DNA of 64,000 bases from JAHBVL01 sp963712055 (GTDB taxonomy: Bacteria > Chloroflexota > Chloroflexia > Thermomicrobiales > UBA6265): the NCBI GenBank assembly GCA_963712055.1, contig CAVQGN010000003.1:310001-374000 (forward strand). Reading direction: 5' to 3'. Each line of letters starts with the position of its first letter. The first letter of the stretch is position 1. The notes beneath the pieces were generated by a model, which saw nothing but the letters and a program-made list of their open reading frames with translations, did not search any database and was not told where the DNA came from. This document shows positions 17,351 through 25,502 of this stretch, in pieces. A program made the translations under genes and the position numbers.

Positions 17351-18226
17351 TTAGCGAGAGCGATTCATCGCGGGAAGGAAGCGGAATGCACCAGCACCTG
17401 CGAAGAGGATCAGGGCAGCCGCAAGCATGAGGCCGAACATGGCCGAGGAAGAAGCGGTGGAACCGATACCCGTTGCCGGGGCGGCCGTCACGGCAGTGTC
17501 AGTCGAAGCAGCGGCGGCCTCACCACCAACAGCTGCGGCCGGAGCGGTCAGGATGATCGGAGCGAGAGTGCCGTTACCGACTTCGCCGATCGCCATCACG
17601 GTGTAGACAGTGCCGGCTTCGAGCGCAACGCCCGGGGCATCGATCGCAACATCACCGGTCTCGGAGACTGCGACCTGAACATCATAGGTGCCGGCTGGAA
17701 CTTCGAGGAAGCCGCTAGCATTTGGGAACTCGAGTCCCTCAACCGCCGCGCCGCCGTTCACGAGAATATCGACCGCAGGAGCATCCGGAGATGCATGCAC
17801 GAACTGAATTCGTGACGTTCCTTCGTCGAGTGCAGTCAGATCGAGTGGATAAACCTGAGCGCCGATGCTGGCAAGGTTTCCGGTCGCGACAACGTCATAG
17901 CCTTCACCGCCGACAAGATCGAGGGTGGCCGAGATAACGGCATCAGCTTCAGGATCGGTGCTGCCGGCAGGAGTGACGGCAACGTCATAGCTTCCGCCTG
18001 GAAGCGAGATGAGATCAGTCGACGAACCGAATGCGAGATCCGTCACAGCGGGCTCGCCGTTGACCCAGATGTCGACCGCCGGAGCGTCTGGCGACGCGTG
18101 AGTGATACGAACAGTTGCGTTTTCGTCCTGTGCGCCAACCGACCCTATGCCGGTCACACCCAAACCAACTACCAGCGTTGCCGCCAGAACAGCTTTGGAA
18201 GCGCGCTTCACAATACCAAAGTCCAC
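17351..18226 (-). CDS. Secreted, C-terminally anchored DUF4397 protein
   Basis: A 291-residue exported protein. After a signal peptide (residues about 8-32, ending GIGSVGAQD) there are two DUF4397 repeats, each beginning with HASPDAPAVDI (VNG follows), typical of this strand-rich domain. A Thr/Ala-rich linker leads to a C-terminal membrane segment (MFGLMLAAALILFAGAGAF) and a short basic tail (MNRSR). The segment APATGIGS just before this helix looks like a degenerate sortase-type signal. GTG 18226 is the start I prefer because GGGAGG lies 8 bases upstream; the frame runs on to 18280 without a site. Function unknown; a cell-surface adhesin-like role is inferred. A strong terminator follows. 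Confidence 0.82.
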   Translation of the reverse strand: MDFGIVKRASKAVLAATLVVGLGVTGIGSVGAQDENATVRITHASPDAPAVDIWVNGEPAVTDLAFGSSTDLISLPGGSYDVAVTPAGSTDPEADAVISATLDLVGGEGYDVVATGNLASIGAQVYPLDLTALDEGTSRIQFVHASPDAPAVDILVNGGAAVEGLEFPNASGFLEVPAGTYDVQVAVSETGDVAIDAPGVALEAGTVYTVMAIGEVGNGTLAPIILTAPAAAVGGEAAAASTDTAVTAAPATGIGSTASSSAMFGLMLAAALILFAGAGAFRFLPAMNRSR

Positions 18227-18494
18227 GATTCTAACCTCCCAGTTGTCGATACCCCGGCGGACCTCCCACCGGTCTTGCAAACTTGCTGCATCAATAATGC
18301 ACAGCTATTGCGCAACTAATATGAACCATATCTGTGCAACGTGGGGTAGCCGTTGCTACTCCACACGATTTCCGCCGACGCCCCTGGCTGGAATACGCCC
18401 AGTCATCCCCTGAGTCAGCAGGCGAAAACACGAGTGCCAACCAGAGGTTTGAGCCGCTATGATTCGACAATCGTCGATTCATGAGAGGAAGATC

Positions 18495-19928
18495 ATGACC
18501 CGCAGATTGCTCAAAGCGTCCGACATTATTGCGTTTCAGGACGGTGAACATCGTCATCTCGCTGATGGAGTGGTCCTCCTGGAGGACAATGCCGTGGCGT
18601 TCGTCGGTCGGTCATTCGACGGAGCCGTCGATGAGGTCATCGATCTGGGTTCAGCGATCATCACCCCTGGTTTCGTCAATACGCATTCCCATCTGGCCGG
18701 TTCCCCCCTCGACAAATCGTTTATCGAGGATCGCGGCAGCCGACAGTTCTATCTTTCCGGGCTCTTCGAGTATCTCCCGGTCCGCTCCGCCGCTCAGGAT
18801 CGCGAAGCCAGTCTCTCCTGCCTCCGCTATTCGATGGCGGAACTGATCCGGACCGGCACTACCACCGTGATGGAACTCGGATCTCTCGGCGACGAGGCCG
18901 TCTCCATCGCCGGGGAGGCTGGCATGCGGCTGTACGCAGGTCAGATGTACCGATCCGGAGCGTGGTATAGCGACGACGGTTTGCAGGTCAAGTACTCCTG
19001 GGACGAAGAGGCTGGCCTGAGAGCGATGGATGAGGCGGTTGCCTTTGTTGAACGGGTCAATGGTGCTCACAACGATCGCATTCGCGGCTTTCTGACCCCT
19101 TCCCAGATCGACACCTGCACCGAGGATCTCCTCCGCCGGTCACGTGACGCGGCAACCTCTCTCGGTGTTCCTCTCGCTCTCCACACCTCGCAGTCAGTCA
19201 ATGAATTCCAGGAGATGATCCGGCGGCACGGCTTGACCCCGATTGAATGGCTCGAGCAGATCGGATTTCTCGGACCGGATGTCATCCTCGGCCATGCCAT
19301 CGTCGTCGGTGGAACCTCATGGGCAAACTACCACGCCGACGACATCGGGATCCTTGCTGACACCGGCACCAATGTTGCCCATTGTGTCTGGGTGTTCGCT
19401 CGACGTGGGATCGCGATGGAATCGTTTCATCGCTATCGCGAGCGAGGCGTTTCAATGACCCTCGGAACGGACACCAGTCCGCAAAGCATGCTGGAATCGA
19501 TGCGCTGGGCGGCAGTGGTCAGCAAGATCATTGATCGTCGTACGGAAATCGCCACCGCCCGGGACGTGTTCGATGTCGCGACACTGGGAGGAGCGCAAGC
19601 GCTCGGTCGCGATGATCTCGGCCGTGTTGCTCCGGGAGCCAAAGCCGATCTCCTGGTCTGGAAAGCGGATTCGCTTTTCATGACTCCGATGCGTGATCCG
19701 GTCAAGAACATCGTGTACTCCGCTCAGGCAGAGGATTTGCAGCATGTCTTCATCGATGGCGAGCAGGTCATGCGTGACGGCACGGTCCTGACCGTCGATG
19801 AATCGGCCGTCTCGAACGAACTTCAGGAGGCAGCTGAACGGATGTGGGCGCGGATGGGTGAGGTCGACCGGCTCGAACGCCCTGTCGACGTACTTTCGCC
19901 ACAGACCTTCGCGCCGTTTATCGAATGA
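18495..19928 (+). CDS. Amidohydrolase family metallo-deaminase/hydrolase
   Basis: A 477-residue member of the amidohydrolase superfamily, ATZ/TRZ-chlorohydrolase/cytosine-deaminase branch. Metal ligands: NTHSHL (HxH, first barrel strand), LALHTSQS (His on strand 5), ILGHAIV (His on strand 6) and LGTDTSPQ (Asp on strand 8); the composite beta-sandwich holds N- and C-termini (GAKADLLVWKADS). Substrate not readable; deamination of a purine/pyrimidine or an S-triazine-like compound is usual for the branch. ATG 18495 follows GAGGAAG; an in-frame ATG at 18459 has no site. Its stop is 3 bases from the end of the convergent DUF1028 gene. Confidence 0.85.
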   Translation: MTRRLLKASDIIAFQDGEHRHLADGVVLLEDNAVAFVGRSFDGAVDEVIDLGSAIITPGFVNTHSHLAGSPLDKSFIEDRGSRQFYLSGLFEYLPVRSAAQDREASLSCLRYSMAELIRTGTTTVMELGSLGDEAVSIAGEAGMRLYAGQMYRSGAWYSDDGLQVKYSWDEEAGLRAMDEAVAFVERVNGAHNDRIRGFLTPSQIDTCTEDLLRRSRDAATSLGVPLALHTSQSVNEFQEMIRRHGLTPIEWLEQIGFLGPDVILGHAIVVGGTSWANYHADDIGILADTGTNVAHCVWVFARRGIAMESFHRYRERGVSMTLGTDTSPQSMLESMRWAAVVSKIIDRRTEIATARDVFDVATLGGAQALGRDDLGRVAPGAKADLLVWKADSLFMTPMRDPVKNIVYSAQAEDLQHVFIDGEQVMRDGTVLTVDESAVSNELQEAAERMWARMGEVDRLERPVDVLSPQTFAPFIE

Positions 19929-19931
19929 ACG

Positions 19932-20609
19932 TCAGGCGGAATCACCTGGGACACCGTAGGCGGGCGCTGAGCGAGGATCGAGCGCCCGAGTGACATAGGA
20001 GTCCATCTGTGGTCGCCAGAGTCTCCAGAGGGCGGTCAGGCGCTCGATCGGCTCGCCGTCCCAGTCGACCCGAAGATCAGCGACTGGCCACGACACCTGA
20101 TCAACAATCACCAATCCGGCGGAATGGACCGGTCCGGTTTCGCCGCCGAGTTCCATCGCGGCGTGCAGGGCGGCGATCAGGCGATCGCCGAGGTGGGACT
20201 GCGGTTCGAGCGCAAACGCTGCCACCATTGCTGGGGGAATAAGGTCCGAGGCCAGCAAATTGCCGATGGCCACGACATTCGTTGCATTCGCCCCAGCCAC
20301 GCTGCCCAGACAACAGTCACCGGAAAACCAGGCGCTGTCTCCTTTCCGATCGACCACGGAAAGCTGCCGGAAGTCGATATCCGGGGTGATCTGCACCAGC
20401 CCTCCTATTGCCTCGGATGTTGTCTGTCCTCGCTCGAGGAGGTCGAGCAGCGCCGGTCCCAACCGCGGATCGGTGACATTCTGGCTGCAAGCAGCGCCAA
20501 CACCGGCTCGCACCCAGGCGCAGCGAGCCGCAACCGCTGGACTGGAAGACGAAATCGCGACGCCGAACATGCCGGTACGTCCACAGCGGGCTGCAATCGA
20601 AAAGGTCAT
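19932..20609 (-). CDS. DUF1028 family protein
   Basis: A 225-residue DUF1028 protein, an Ntn-hydrolase-like fold. MTFSIAARCGRTGMFGVAISSSSPAVAARC...GVGAACSQNVTDPRLG matches the family opening; WFSGDCCLGSVAGANATNVVAIGNLLA is the second conserved block. Members have been proposed to be peptidases or amidohydrolases; no reaction is proven. The start overlaps the RidA stop as ATGA (20606-20609), making it the last gene of a four-gene translational chain with flavin reductase, HpaB and RidA. Confidence 0.82.
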   Translation of the reverse strand: MTFSIAARCGRTGMFGVAISSSSPAVAARCAWVRAGVGAACSQNVTDPRLGPALLDLLERGQTTSEAIGGLVQITPDIDFRQLSVVDRKGDSAWFSGDCCLGSVAGANATNVVAIGNLLASDLIPPAMVAAFALEPQSHLGDRLIAALHAAMELGGETGPVHSAGLVIVDQVSWPVADLRVDWDGEPIERLTALWRLWRPQMDSYVTRALDPRSAPAYGVPGDSA

Positions 20610-21016
20610 TCTGCGATCACCGCGGTGACCTCGATTTCGACCAGCCACTCTGGTCGGGCCAGCGCATTCACGACCAGACCGGTCGAAACAGGAAACACCC
20701 CATGGAGCCAGCGACCCACCACCTGGTAGATCGGTTCCCGGTAACGCGGATCGGTGAGATAGATCACGATCCGGCAAATCTCGTCGAGCGAGGAACCCGC
20801 TTCAGTTAGCAGTTGATCGATGTTCCGCATCGCCTGGTCGGCTTGGGCGGCGGGATCGCCTATCCCGACAGAAACCGAGGTGTCCAAATTCTGGCCGACC
20901 TGGCCGCGAACAAACACCAAGCTTCCGGCAACGACGACCTGGCAAAGATCATTGTCCAGCTGCTGATCGGGATAGGTATCGCGCGTGTTGAAGGGTCGGA
21001 TCCGCTGATGGGTCAC
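20606..21016 (-). CDS. RidA family enamine/imine deaminase
   Basis: A 136-residue YjgF/YER057c/UK114 protein. SLVFVRGQVGQNLDT, DQAMRNIDQLLTEAGSSLDEICRIVIYLTDPRYRE and RPEWLVEIEVTAV are the usual blocks; the Arg of RPEWLVEIE is the one that binds the substrate carboxylate in RidA. RidA-type proteins hydrolyse reactive enamines/imines or act in specific catabolic pathways (for example RutC). Both ends overlap neighbours as ATGA, so a dedicated role in the monooxygenase pathway is more likely than general housekeeping. Confidence 0.85.
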   Translation of the reverse strand: MTHQRIRPFNTRDTYPDQQLDNDLCQVVVAGSLVFVRGQVGQNLDTSVSVGIGDPAAQADQAMRNIDQLLTEAGSSLDEICRIVIYLTDPRYREPIYQVVGRWLHGVFPVSTGLVVNALARPEWLVEIEVTAVIAE

Positions 21017-22473
21017 GACGTTACGCCTTCAACCGCATCGGACAGCCCAGCAGCATCCTTGACTAGTGCCAGCGGCTGGTCCCAATCGAACGACCGGTAG
21101 ACCGCCGCCAGATTCGCAAATGGCGGCGATTGGGCGAACAACTGAAAGGTCAACCTGTGGCCAGCGTAATCGGAGTTGATCAGATCCCGGCCAAACGCCA
21201 GAAGTTTCCGCCGATCGTCGAAACCCCATTGCTGGTTGATCGTGTAGTACTTCTCGAGCCAGGGACCTGTTTCCGGGTGTTCGAAACTGGCGAGATCTGG
21301 CGTCACCCCGATTTGGCCACCGCAGAGTTCGCGAGCGAGATGCATCATCGCCGGAAGCTGAGACGACGCCAGCACTCGACCGGTGTAGAGCAGCGACTGG
21401 TTCGGCATCAGCAAACCGGCAGGACTTTCCTCAGCCTGATCGATTGATGCGGTCAGGTGAGCGTTGATCCCTTCTCGATAGACGGCGAGCGCGGCCAGTT
21501 TTTCCTGAACGGCCTGCTGTTTTTCCAATCCAGTCTGGCGGACATTGAACAACGCCGTTCCGATCAGGAGATCGGCATAGCGCAGGGTCCGCTGCAGGAA
21601 GGGAAACGCACTGTAGCGATGCAACGTGGCGCGAATATAGGCTGCAGCTCTCGTGTACCGATAGAAGAGGACGTTTTCCCACGGGATTTCGACGTCGTCG
21701 AAAATGACCAATGTGTCGACCTCATCGAACTGGTTTGAAAGGGGATAGTCCTCGATCGGTCGGCGGCCGGTGAAGCCACTGCGGCAGATGTGGCGAATGC
21801 CCGGCTGACCCATTTCCACGATGAACCCAAGCGCGTAATCGGAGAGCTCGCTGTCGCCCCAGTTGGCGATCGTCGGTTTGACAAACGCTTGGTTGGCATA
21901 CGCGGCCGCCGTTTCATATTTGGCGCCGCGAACGATGATGCCGCGGTCGGTTTCACCGACAACGTGCAGGAGCATGTCGGGATCCTGGTCTTGCGGACTC
22001 CGGGAGCGATCGCCTTTAGGATCGGTGTTTGCCGAAACATGAAACGGATCCTCGTGGACAGCGCGATCGACATGGCGGCGGATGTTCTCGGCAAAGCGGG
22101 GATCCACCTCGTTGAGCATCTCCTGCCCATCGTAGAGAGACCACATCTCGCCAACGGTTTCGTCGCCAACCCTGGTGACCACTCCACCAATATCAGTCAG
22201 CACCGTGTCAACCGCGAGTCGTTTTGCGCGCCAGTCGGCACGTGTTTTCGGCAATTTCGGCCCGACCGCGTTGCGCTCACCCGTGCCAGGTTCGACATAA
22301 GTCATGACCTCGCGCGTTGCTGGCAGATGCGCGAGGTCGTAAATCCGGGCGCGGACATCCACGATCGGTTTGAAAAAGGGGTGGGTTGTCACATCGTCGA
22401 CCCGTTCGCCATCGATCCAGACCTGCCGCCCGTCGCGGATAGAAGCCCGGTAGTCGTCACCAGTCCGAATCAT
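21013..22473 (-). CDS. hpaB: 4-hydroxyphenylacetate 3-monooxygenase-type oxygenase (HpaB family)
   Basis: A 486-residue flavin-dependent monooxygenase, full length for HpaB. MIRTGDDYRASIRDGRQVWIDGERV opens the N-terminal domain; the acyl-CoA-dehydrogenase-like domain carries GETDRGIIVRGAKYETAAAYANQ, and ELCGGQIGVTPDLASFEHPETGPWLEKYY is the conserved helical end. It uses FADH2 from a partner reductase to hydroxylate a phenol; substrates in the family include 4-hydroxyphenylacetate, chlorophenols and pyrrole-2-carboxylate. The reductase gene immediately upstream overlaps it by ATGA, and RidA overlaps downstream. Confidence 0.87.
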   Translation of the reverse strand: MIRTGDDYRASIRDGRQVWIDGERVDDVTTHPFFKPIVDVRARIYDLAHLPATREVMTYVEPGTGERNAVGPKLPKTRADWRAKRLAVDTVLTDIGGVVTRVGDETVGEMWSLYDGQEMLNEVDPRFAENIRRHVDRAVHEDPFHVSANTDPKGDRSRSPQDQDPDMLLHVVGETDRGIIVRGAKYETAAAYANQAFVKPTIANWGDSELSDYALGFIVEMGQPGIRHICRSGFTGRRPIEDYPLSNQFDEVDTLVIFDDVEIPWENVLFYRYTRAAAYIRATLHRYSAFPFLQRTLRYADLLIGTALFNVRQTGLEKQQAVQEKLAALAVYREGINAHLTASIDQAEESPAGLLMPNQSLLYTGRVLASSQLPAMMHLARELCGGQIGVTPDLASFEHPETGPWLEKYYTINQQWGFDDRRKLLAFGRDLINSDYAGHRLTFQLFAQSPPFANLAAVYRSFDWDQPLALVKDAAGLSDAVEGVTS

Positions 22474-23000
22474 TCGATCGCTTCCTCCTCTTCAGGTTCA
22501 TCCCAAACGGGATCAGGAAAGATACCGGTTCCCTCGTCGGCGATGGGGAGATGAAGAATTTCCGCGAATGATCGACTGCCATATACCAGCGGCATCCCCG
22601 CGCTCGACCCGGCCGCTTCGACGCGTCCGATGAAGATGCGATGCGTTCCGACAGCATGCTCGGCCGTGATTCGACAATCAAACCAGGCAATCGCGCCGGC
22701 AAACACCGGGCATCCATGCGGGGAAGATTCCCATCTGGTCGCTGAAAAGTCATAGGCATCGCCCCGCCGAGGGCGCCCTGCAAATGATTCCGCAACCTGC
22801 CGTTGATCCGAGCGAAGAATGTTGACCGCGAAGAAACCGGCTTCCCGGATCGCCGTTTCGATTGGGTTTTTGCGATTGATACAGATGAGAAGCGTGGGAG
22901 GATCGGCGGTGACTGAGGTCACCGCGCTGACCGTTAACCCCATCGGGCCATCAGGTCCGGCCGTGGTGACCACGGCCACACTCGAGGCGATCCGGCTCAT
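22470..23000 (-). CDS. Flavin reductase (HpaC-like)
   Basis: A 176-residue short-chain flavin reductase: SRIASSVAVVTTAGPDGPMGLTVSAVTSVTADPPTLLICINR is the family opening, and HRIFIGRVEAA the dimer core. It supplies FADH2 to HpaB, with which it overlaps by ATGA. The acidic C-terminal tail (EPEEEEAIE) is unusual. The annotated ATG (23000) has no clear ribosome site; the frame is open further upstream (to a stop near 23060) and AAAGGA at 23050-23055 sits 7 bases before an ATT at 23042, which would add 14 residues that relatives normally have before the SRIAS block. The start is therefore uncertain. Confidence 0.83.
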   Translation of the reverse strand: MSRIASSVAVVTTAGPDGPMGLTVSAVTSVTADPPTLLICINRKNPIETAIREAGFFAVNILRSDQRQVAESFAGRPRRGDAYDFSATRWESSPHGCPVFAGAIAWFDCRITAEHAVGTHRIFIGRVEAAGSSAGMPLVYGSRSFAEILHLPIADEGTGIFPDPVWDEPEEEEAIE

Positions 23001-23161
23001 CGCTTCAACGTAATCAGATCTCAGGAGGGCAGGAGCGGAAATGGTGATGTCCTTTCGCAGTCATGGCATGTACACCCTGACCGGCAGCACGATACGATCA
23101 TAGTGTGCACAGTGAGCAATAGGTTGAGCGGCACGCTCGCGACAAAAGCAAAGGATTCACG

Positions 23162-23545
23162 ATGAGCCAACCGGAAAAACTGACCGTAGCGCTGATTGCT
23201 CACGACGGCAAGAAAGACGAGATGGTGGCATTGGCGAAGGAATACCGGAACGAATTAGAGCAGTTCGCACTCATCGGCACCAACACAACTGCCGAACTCG
23301 TGCACCAGGAAACCGGTCTGCCTATCGAAAAACTTCTTTCGGGACCACTCGGTGGCGATGTCCAGATCGCGGCGCGGGTCGCAACCGGAGATGTCCACGC
23401 GGTCATTTTCCTGGTCGACCCGCTGAACGCCCATCCGCATGATCCGGATATCCAGGCAATCCAGCGGGTCTGCAATGTGCACAACATCCCTATCGCTACC
23501 AACACCGCCACCGCTGCGCTGTTGCTTCGTGCGAAAACGATCTAG
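23162..23545 (+). CDS. mgsA: Methylglyoxal synthase
   Basis: Converts dihydroxyacetone phosphate to methylglyoxal and phosphate, a bypass of lower glycolysis. The 127-residue protein has the conserved LIAHDGKKDEM opening (His14), GTNTTAELV (phosphate binding), LSGPLGGDVQIAARV with catalytic Asp66, and LNAHPHDPDIQAIQRVCNVHNIPIATNTATA. Full length for the family. AAAGGA precedes the ATG. The end is 8 bases from the convergent PPK2 gene. Confidence 0.93.
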   Translation: MSQPEKLTVALIAHDGKKDEMVALAKEYRNELEQFALIGTNTTAELVHQETGLPIEKLLSGPLGGDVQIAARVATGDVHAVIFLVDPLNAHPHDPDIQAIQRVCNVHNIPIATNTATAALLLRAKTI

Positions 23546-23553
23546 ATCGCTCG

Positions 23554-24390
23554 TTACCGTTCGCCACCTCGGCGGCGATACTCCTCGAGTGAAGCTAATT
23601 GCGCTTTGCCGAGTTCGGATAGCGATTCCGTCCAGCCGTCTTTCATCGGCCGGAGCGCTTTCACGATCGTGTCAGCAACCGCCAGATCGCGATACCACTT
23701 GCGATCGGCCGGAACGATGAACCAGGGTGAATGTTTGGTCGAGCATTTCGTCAATGCGTCTTCGTAGGCGTCCGTGTAATCATCCCAACGCTGGCGCTCC
23801 TCCCAGTCTCCGACCGAGAGTTTCCAGGCTGTTGTCACTTTCGTTTCCCGTTTCAGAAGTCGCTCCCGTTGTTCGACGCGGCTGATATGCAGGAAGAACT
23901 TGAGCACGATAGTCTTGTTGTCCGTCAGCAAACGCTCGAAATGGTTGATTTGCTCGTAGCGAGGCCGCCAGACATCGACTGGCGCAAGCTCGCGGACGCG
24001 GACAACGATCACATCCTCGTAATACGAGCGATTGAAGAGAGTCATCATGCCCAGTTCGGGCACTTTGTCATGAGCGCGCCAGAGGAAGTCATGTTTCGAT
24101 TCGAGTTCAGTCGGTACCTTGAAGGGCCAGACCCGGCAACCGAGCGGATCTACCGCACGGAACACTGATTTGATCGTTCCGTCTTTTCCGCTTGTGTCCA
24201 TCCCCTGGAGCACGATCAAAACCGACTGATCGCTTGCAGCATAGAGGAGGTCCTGAAGTTCATTGATCTCGGTGGTCAGTTCGAGAAGCTTTTTCTCGCC
24301 TTCCTTCTTGTTCATCCCGCCGTTTTCATCAGTGGAAACCTCCGAAAGGTCCACGCGTGATCCCGGTTTCACCTCAATTGCATACGCCAT
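23554..24390 (-). CDS. ppk2: Polyphosphate kinase 2 family protein
   Basis: A 278-residue single-domain PPK2. Walker A is LQGMDTSGKDG (about 62-71), Walker B LFNRSYYEDV (118-127), and LKFFLHISRVEQRERLLKRE plus the lid SVGDWEERQRWDDY follow. PPK2 enzymes move phosphate between polyphosphate and nucleotides; single-domain enzymes can phosphorylate AMP and ADP (class III) or only one of these, which I cannot distinguish safely by eye. Cytoplasmic. GAAGGAGG lies upstream of the ATG. Confidence 0.9.
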   Translation of the reverse strand: MAYAIEVKPGSRVDLSEVSTDENGGMNKKEGEKKLLELTTEINELQDLLYAASDQSVLIVLQGMDTSGKDGTIKSVFRAVDPLGCRVWPFKVPTELESKHDFLWRAHDKVPELGMMTLFNRSYYEDVIVVRVRELAPVDVWRPRYEQINHFERLLTDNKTIVLKFFLHISRVEQRERLLKRETKVTTAWKLSVGDWEERQRWDDYTDAYEDALTKCSTKHSPWFIVPADRKWYRDLAVADTIVKALRPMKDGWTESLSELGKAQLASLEEYRRRGGER

Positions 24391-24474
24391 GACGCTAACC
24401 GTCCTCCTTCTTCGAATCAGTACGGCTCAGAACTGCCAAACCGAACTGCACGTCCACTTCGTCTTTTCCGCTCT

Positions 24475-25443
24475 CTATTCTATGTAGCGGCGCAAACCAG
24501 AGCGATTAGCGGTCACAACTCGCGATTGAAACCCATTGCCAACCCCCGCTCGCGCCAGGGCCACGCCGCCGAGAACGAGTCCAGCCCCAACCAGCTGCAA
24601 AGACCCGATTTCCTCATCCAGAAAAAGTACGGAAAGAAGGCCAGTCACGATAGGGATCAGAAACAGAAAAGGCACTGTCCGCCCGGTCCCCCTGCGGGCG
24701 ATCGCCCACCCCCAGATGGTGTAAGCAACCATCATCGACAAGACTGCGGCATAGACCACGGCGGTCCATCCACGCCATTGGAGAGTCTGCCAGTTCTCAC
24801 TCCAAGCTGCCGTCAAGGTAAAGGGAATCACCGCAATGAGCCCAACCGTCACCGACCAGAAGGTCACGACCGGGGATGGATACCGACGAACGAGTCCCTG
24901 AGTGGTCAGGCTGTAGATCGAAAAGCTGAGAGCTGCCAGCAGATTCAGGAGATCGCCAAGCGCTGGGGCTCCAACGAGAAGCTTCTCGCCGACAAAAACC
25001 GAAACCCCGATAACTGCGGCGATCACGCCGGCCCACTGGCGTGGAGAAACCGGTTCCAGACCGAGCGCGGCTGAGAGGACCAGCGTAATGACCGGAGCCA
25101 TCGCGATCAGAATCGCGGCCGAAAACGCCGTCGTGCGGGAGAGGCCGATCACGAAGAGAAGGTTGTAAACCGCGTAACCGGAAACCCCGGCCAGAATAAT
25201 CCTTGTCGCTTCCGCACGGGGGAGGCGCCACGCTTCTCGACGAGCTAGGAGCCAGGCTCCCAGCAGCATCGACACGATCAGCAAACGGAGTAGGACGTAC
25301 AACCGCGGCGATATATCCGTGCCAAGAGCGGACTTAGTCAGAACGTTGTTGCCAGCCCAGATAACCACAACCGCCAACATGGCACCATCGGCCACGTCAA
25401 TCGCGCGTTCGCTTTCGATTGAGTGCCTACGGCGATTATCCAC
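24475..25443 (-). CDS. EamA/DMT family transporter
   Basis: A 322-residue membrane protein with ten predicted helices in two EamA halves. The first half begins LAVVVIWAGNNVLTKSALG, and FLFLIPIVTGLLSVLFLDEEIGSLQLVGAGLVLGGVALAR is the characteristic end of the second half. DMT members export metabolites such as amino acids or drugs; the substrate is unknown. The start is GTG 25443 with AGGA seven bases upstream. Single gene, 59 bases from the end of the alkyltransferase fusion on the same strand. Confidence 0.87.
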   Translation of the reverse strand: MDNRRRHSIESERAIDVADGAMLAVVVIWAGNNVLTKSALGTDISPRLYVLLRLLIVSMLLGAWLLARREAWRLPRAEATRIILAGVSGYAVYNLLFVIGLSRTTAFSAAILIAMAPVITLVLSAALGLEPVSPRQWAGVIAAVIGVSVFVGEKLLVGAPALGDLLNLLAALSFSIYSLTTQGLVRRYPSPVVTFWSVTVGLIAVIPFTLTAAWSENWQTLQWRGWTAVVYAAVLSMMVAYTIWGWAIARRGTGRTVPFLFLIPIVTGLLSVLFLDEEIGSLQLVGAGLVLGGVALARAGVGNGFQSRVVTANRSGLRRYIE

Positions 25444-25502
25444 GCATCATTCCTGCCATCAAATGATCGATTGGTGCCGGAAGGATACGCGCCGGACTCG
25501 GT

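Noticed and set aside
20124..20729. Open frame of 201 codons on the plus strand
   Set aside because: Antisense to DUF1028 and RidA; no domain, composition typical of a shadow.
21790..22554. Open frame of 254 codons on the plus strand
   Set aside because: Antisense to hpaB; no ribosome site and no recognisable fold.
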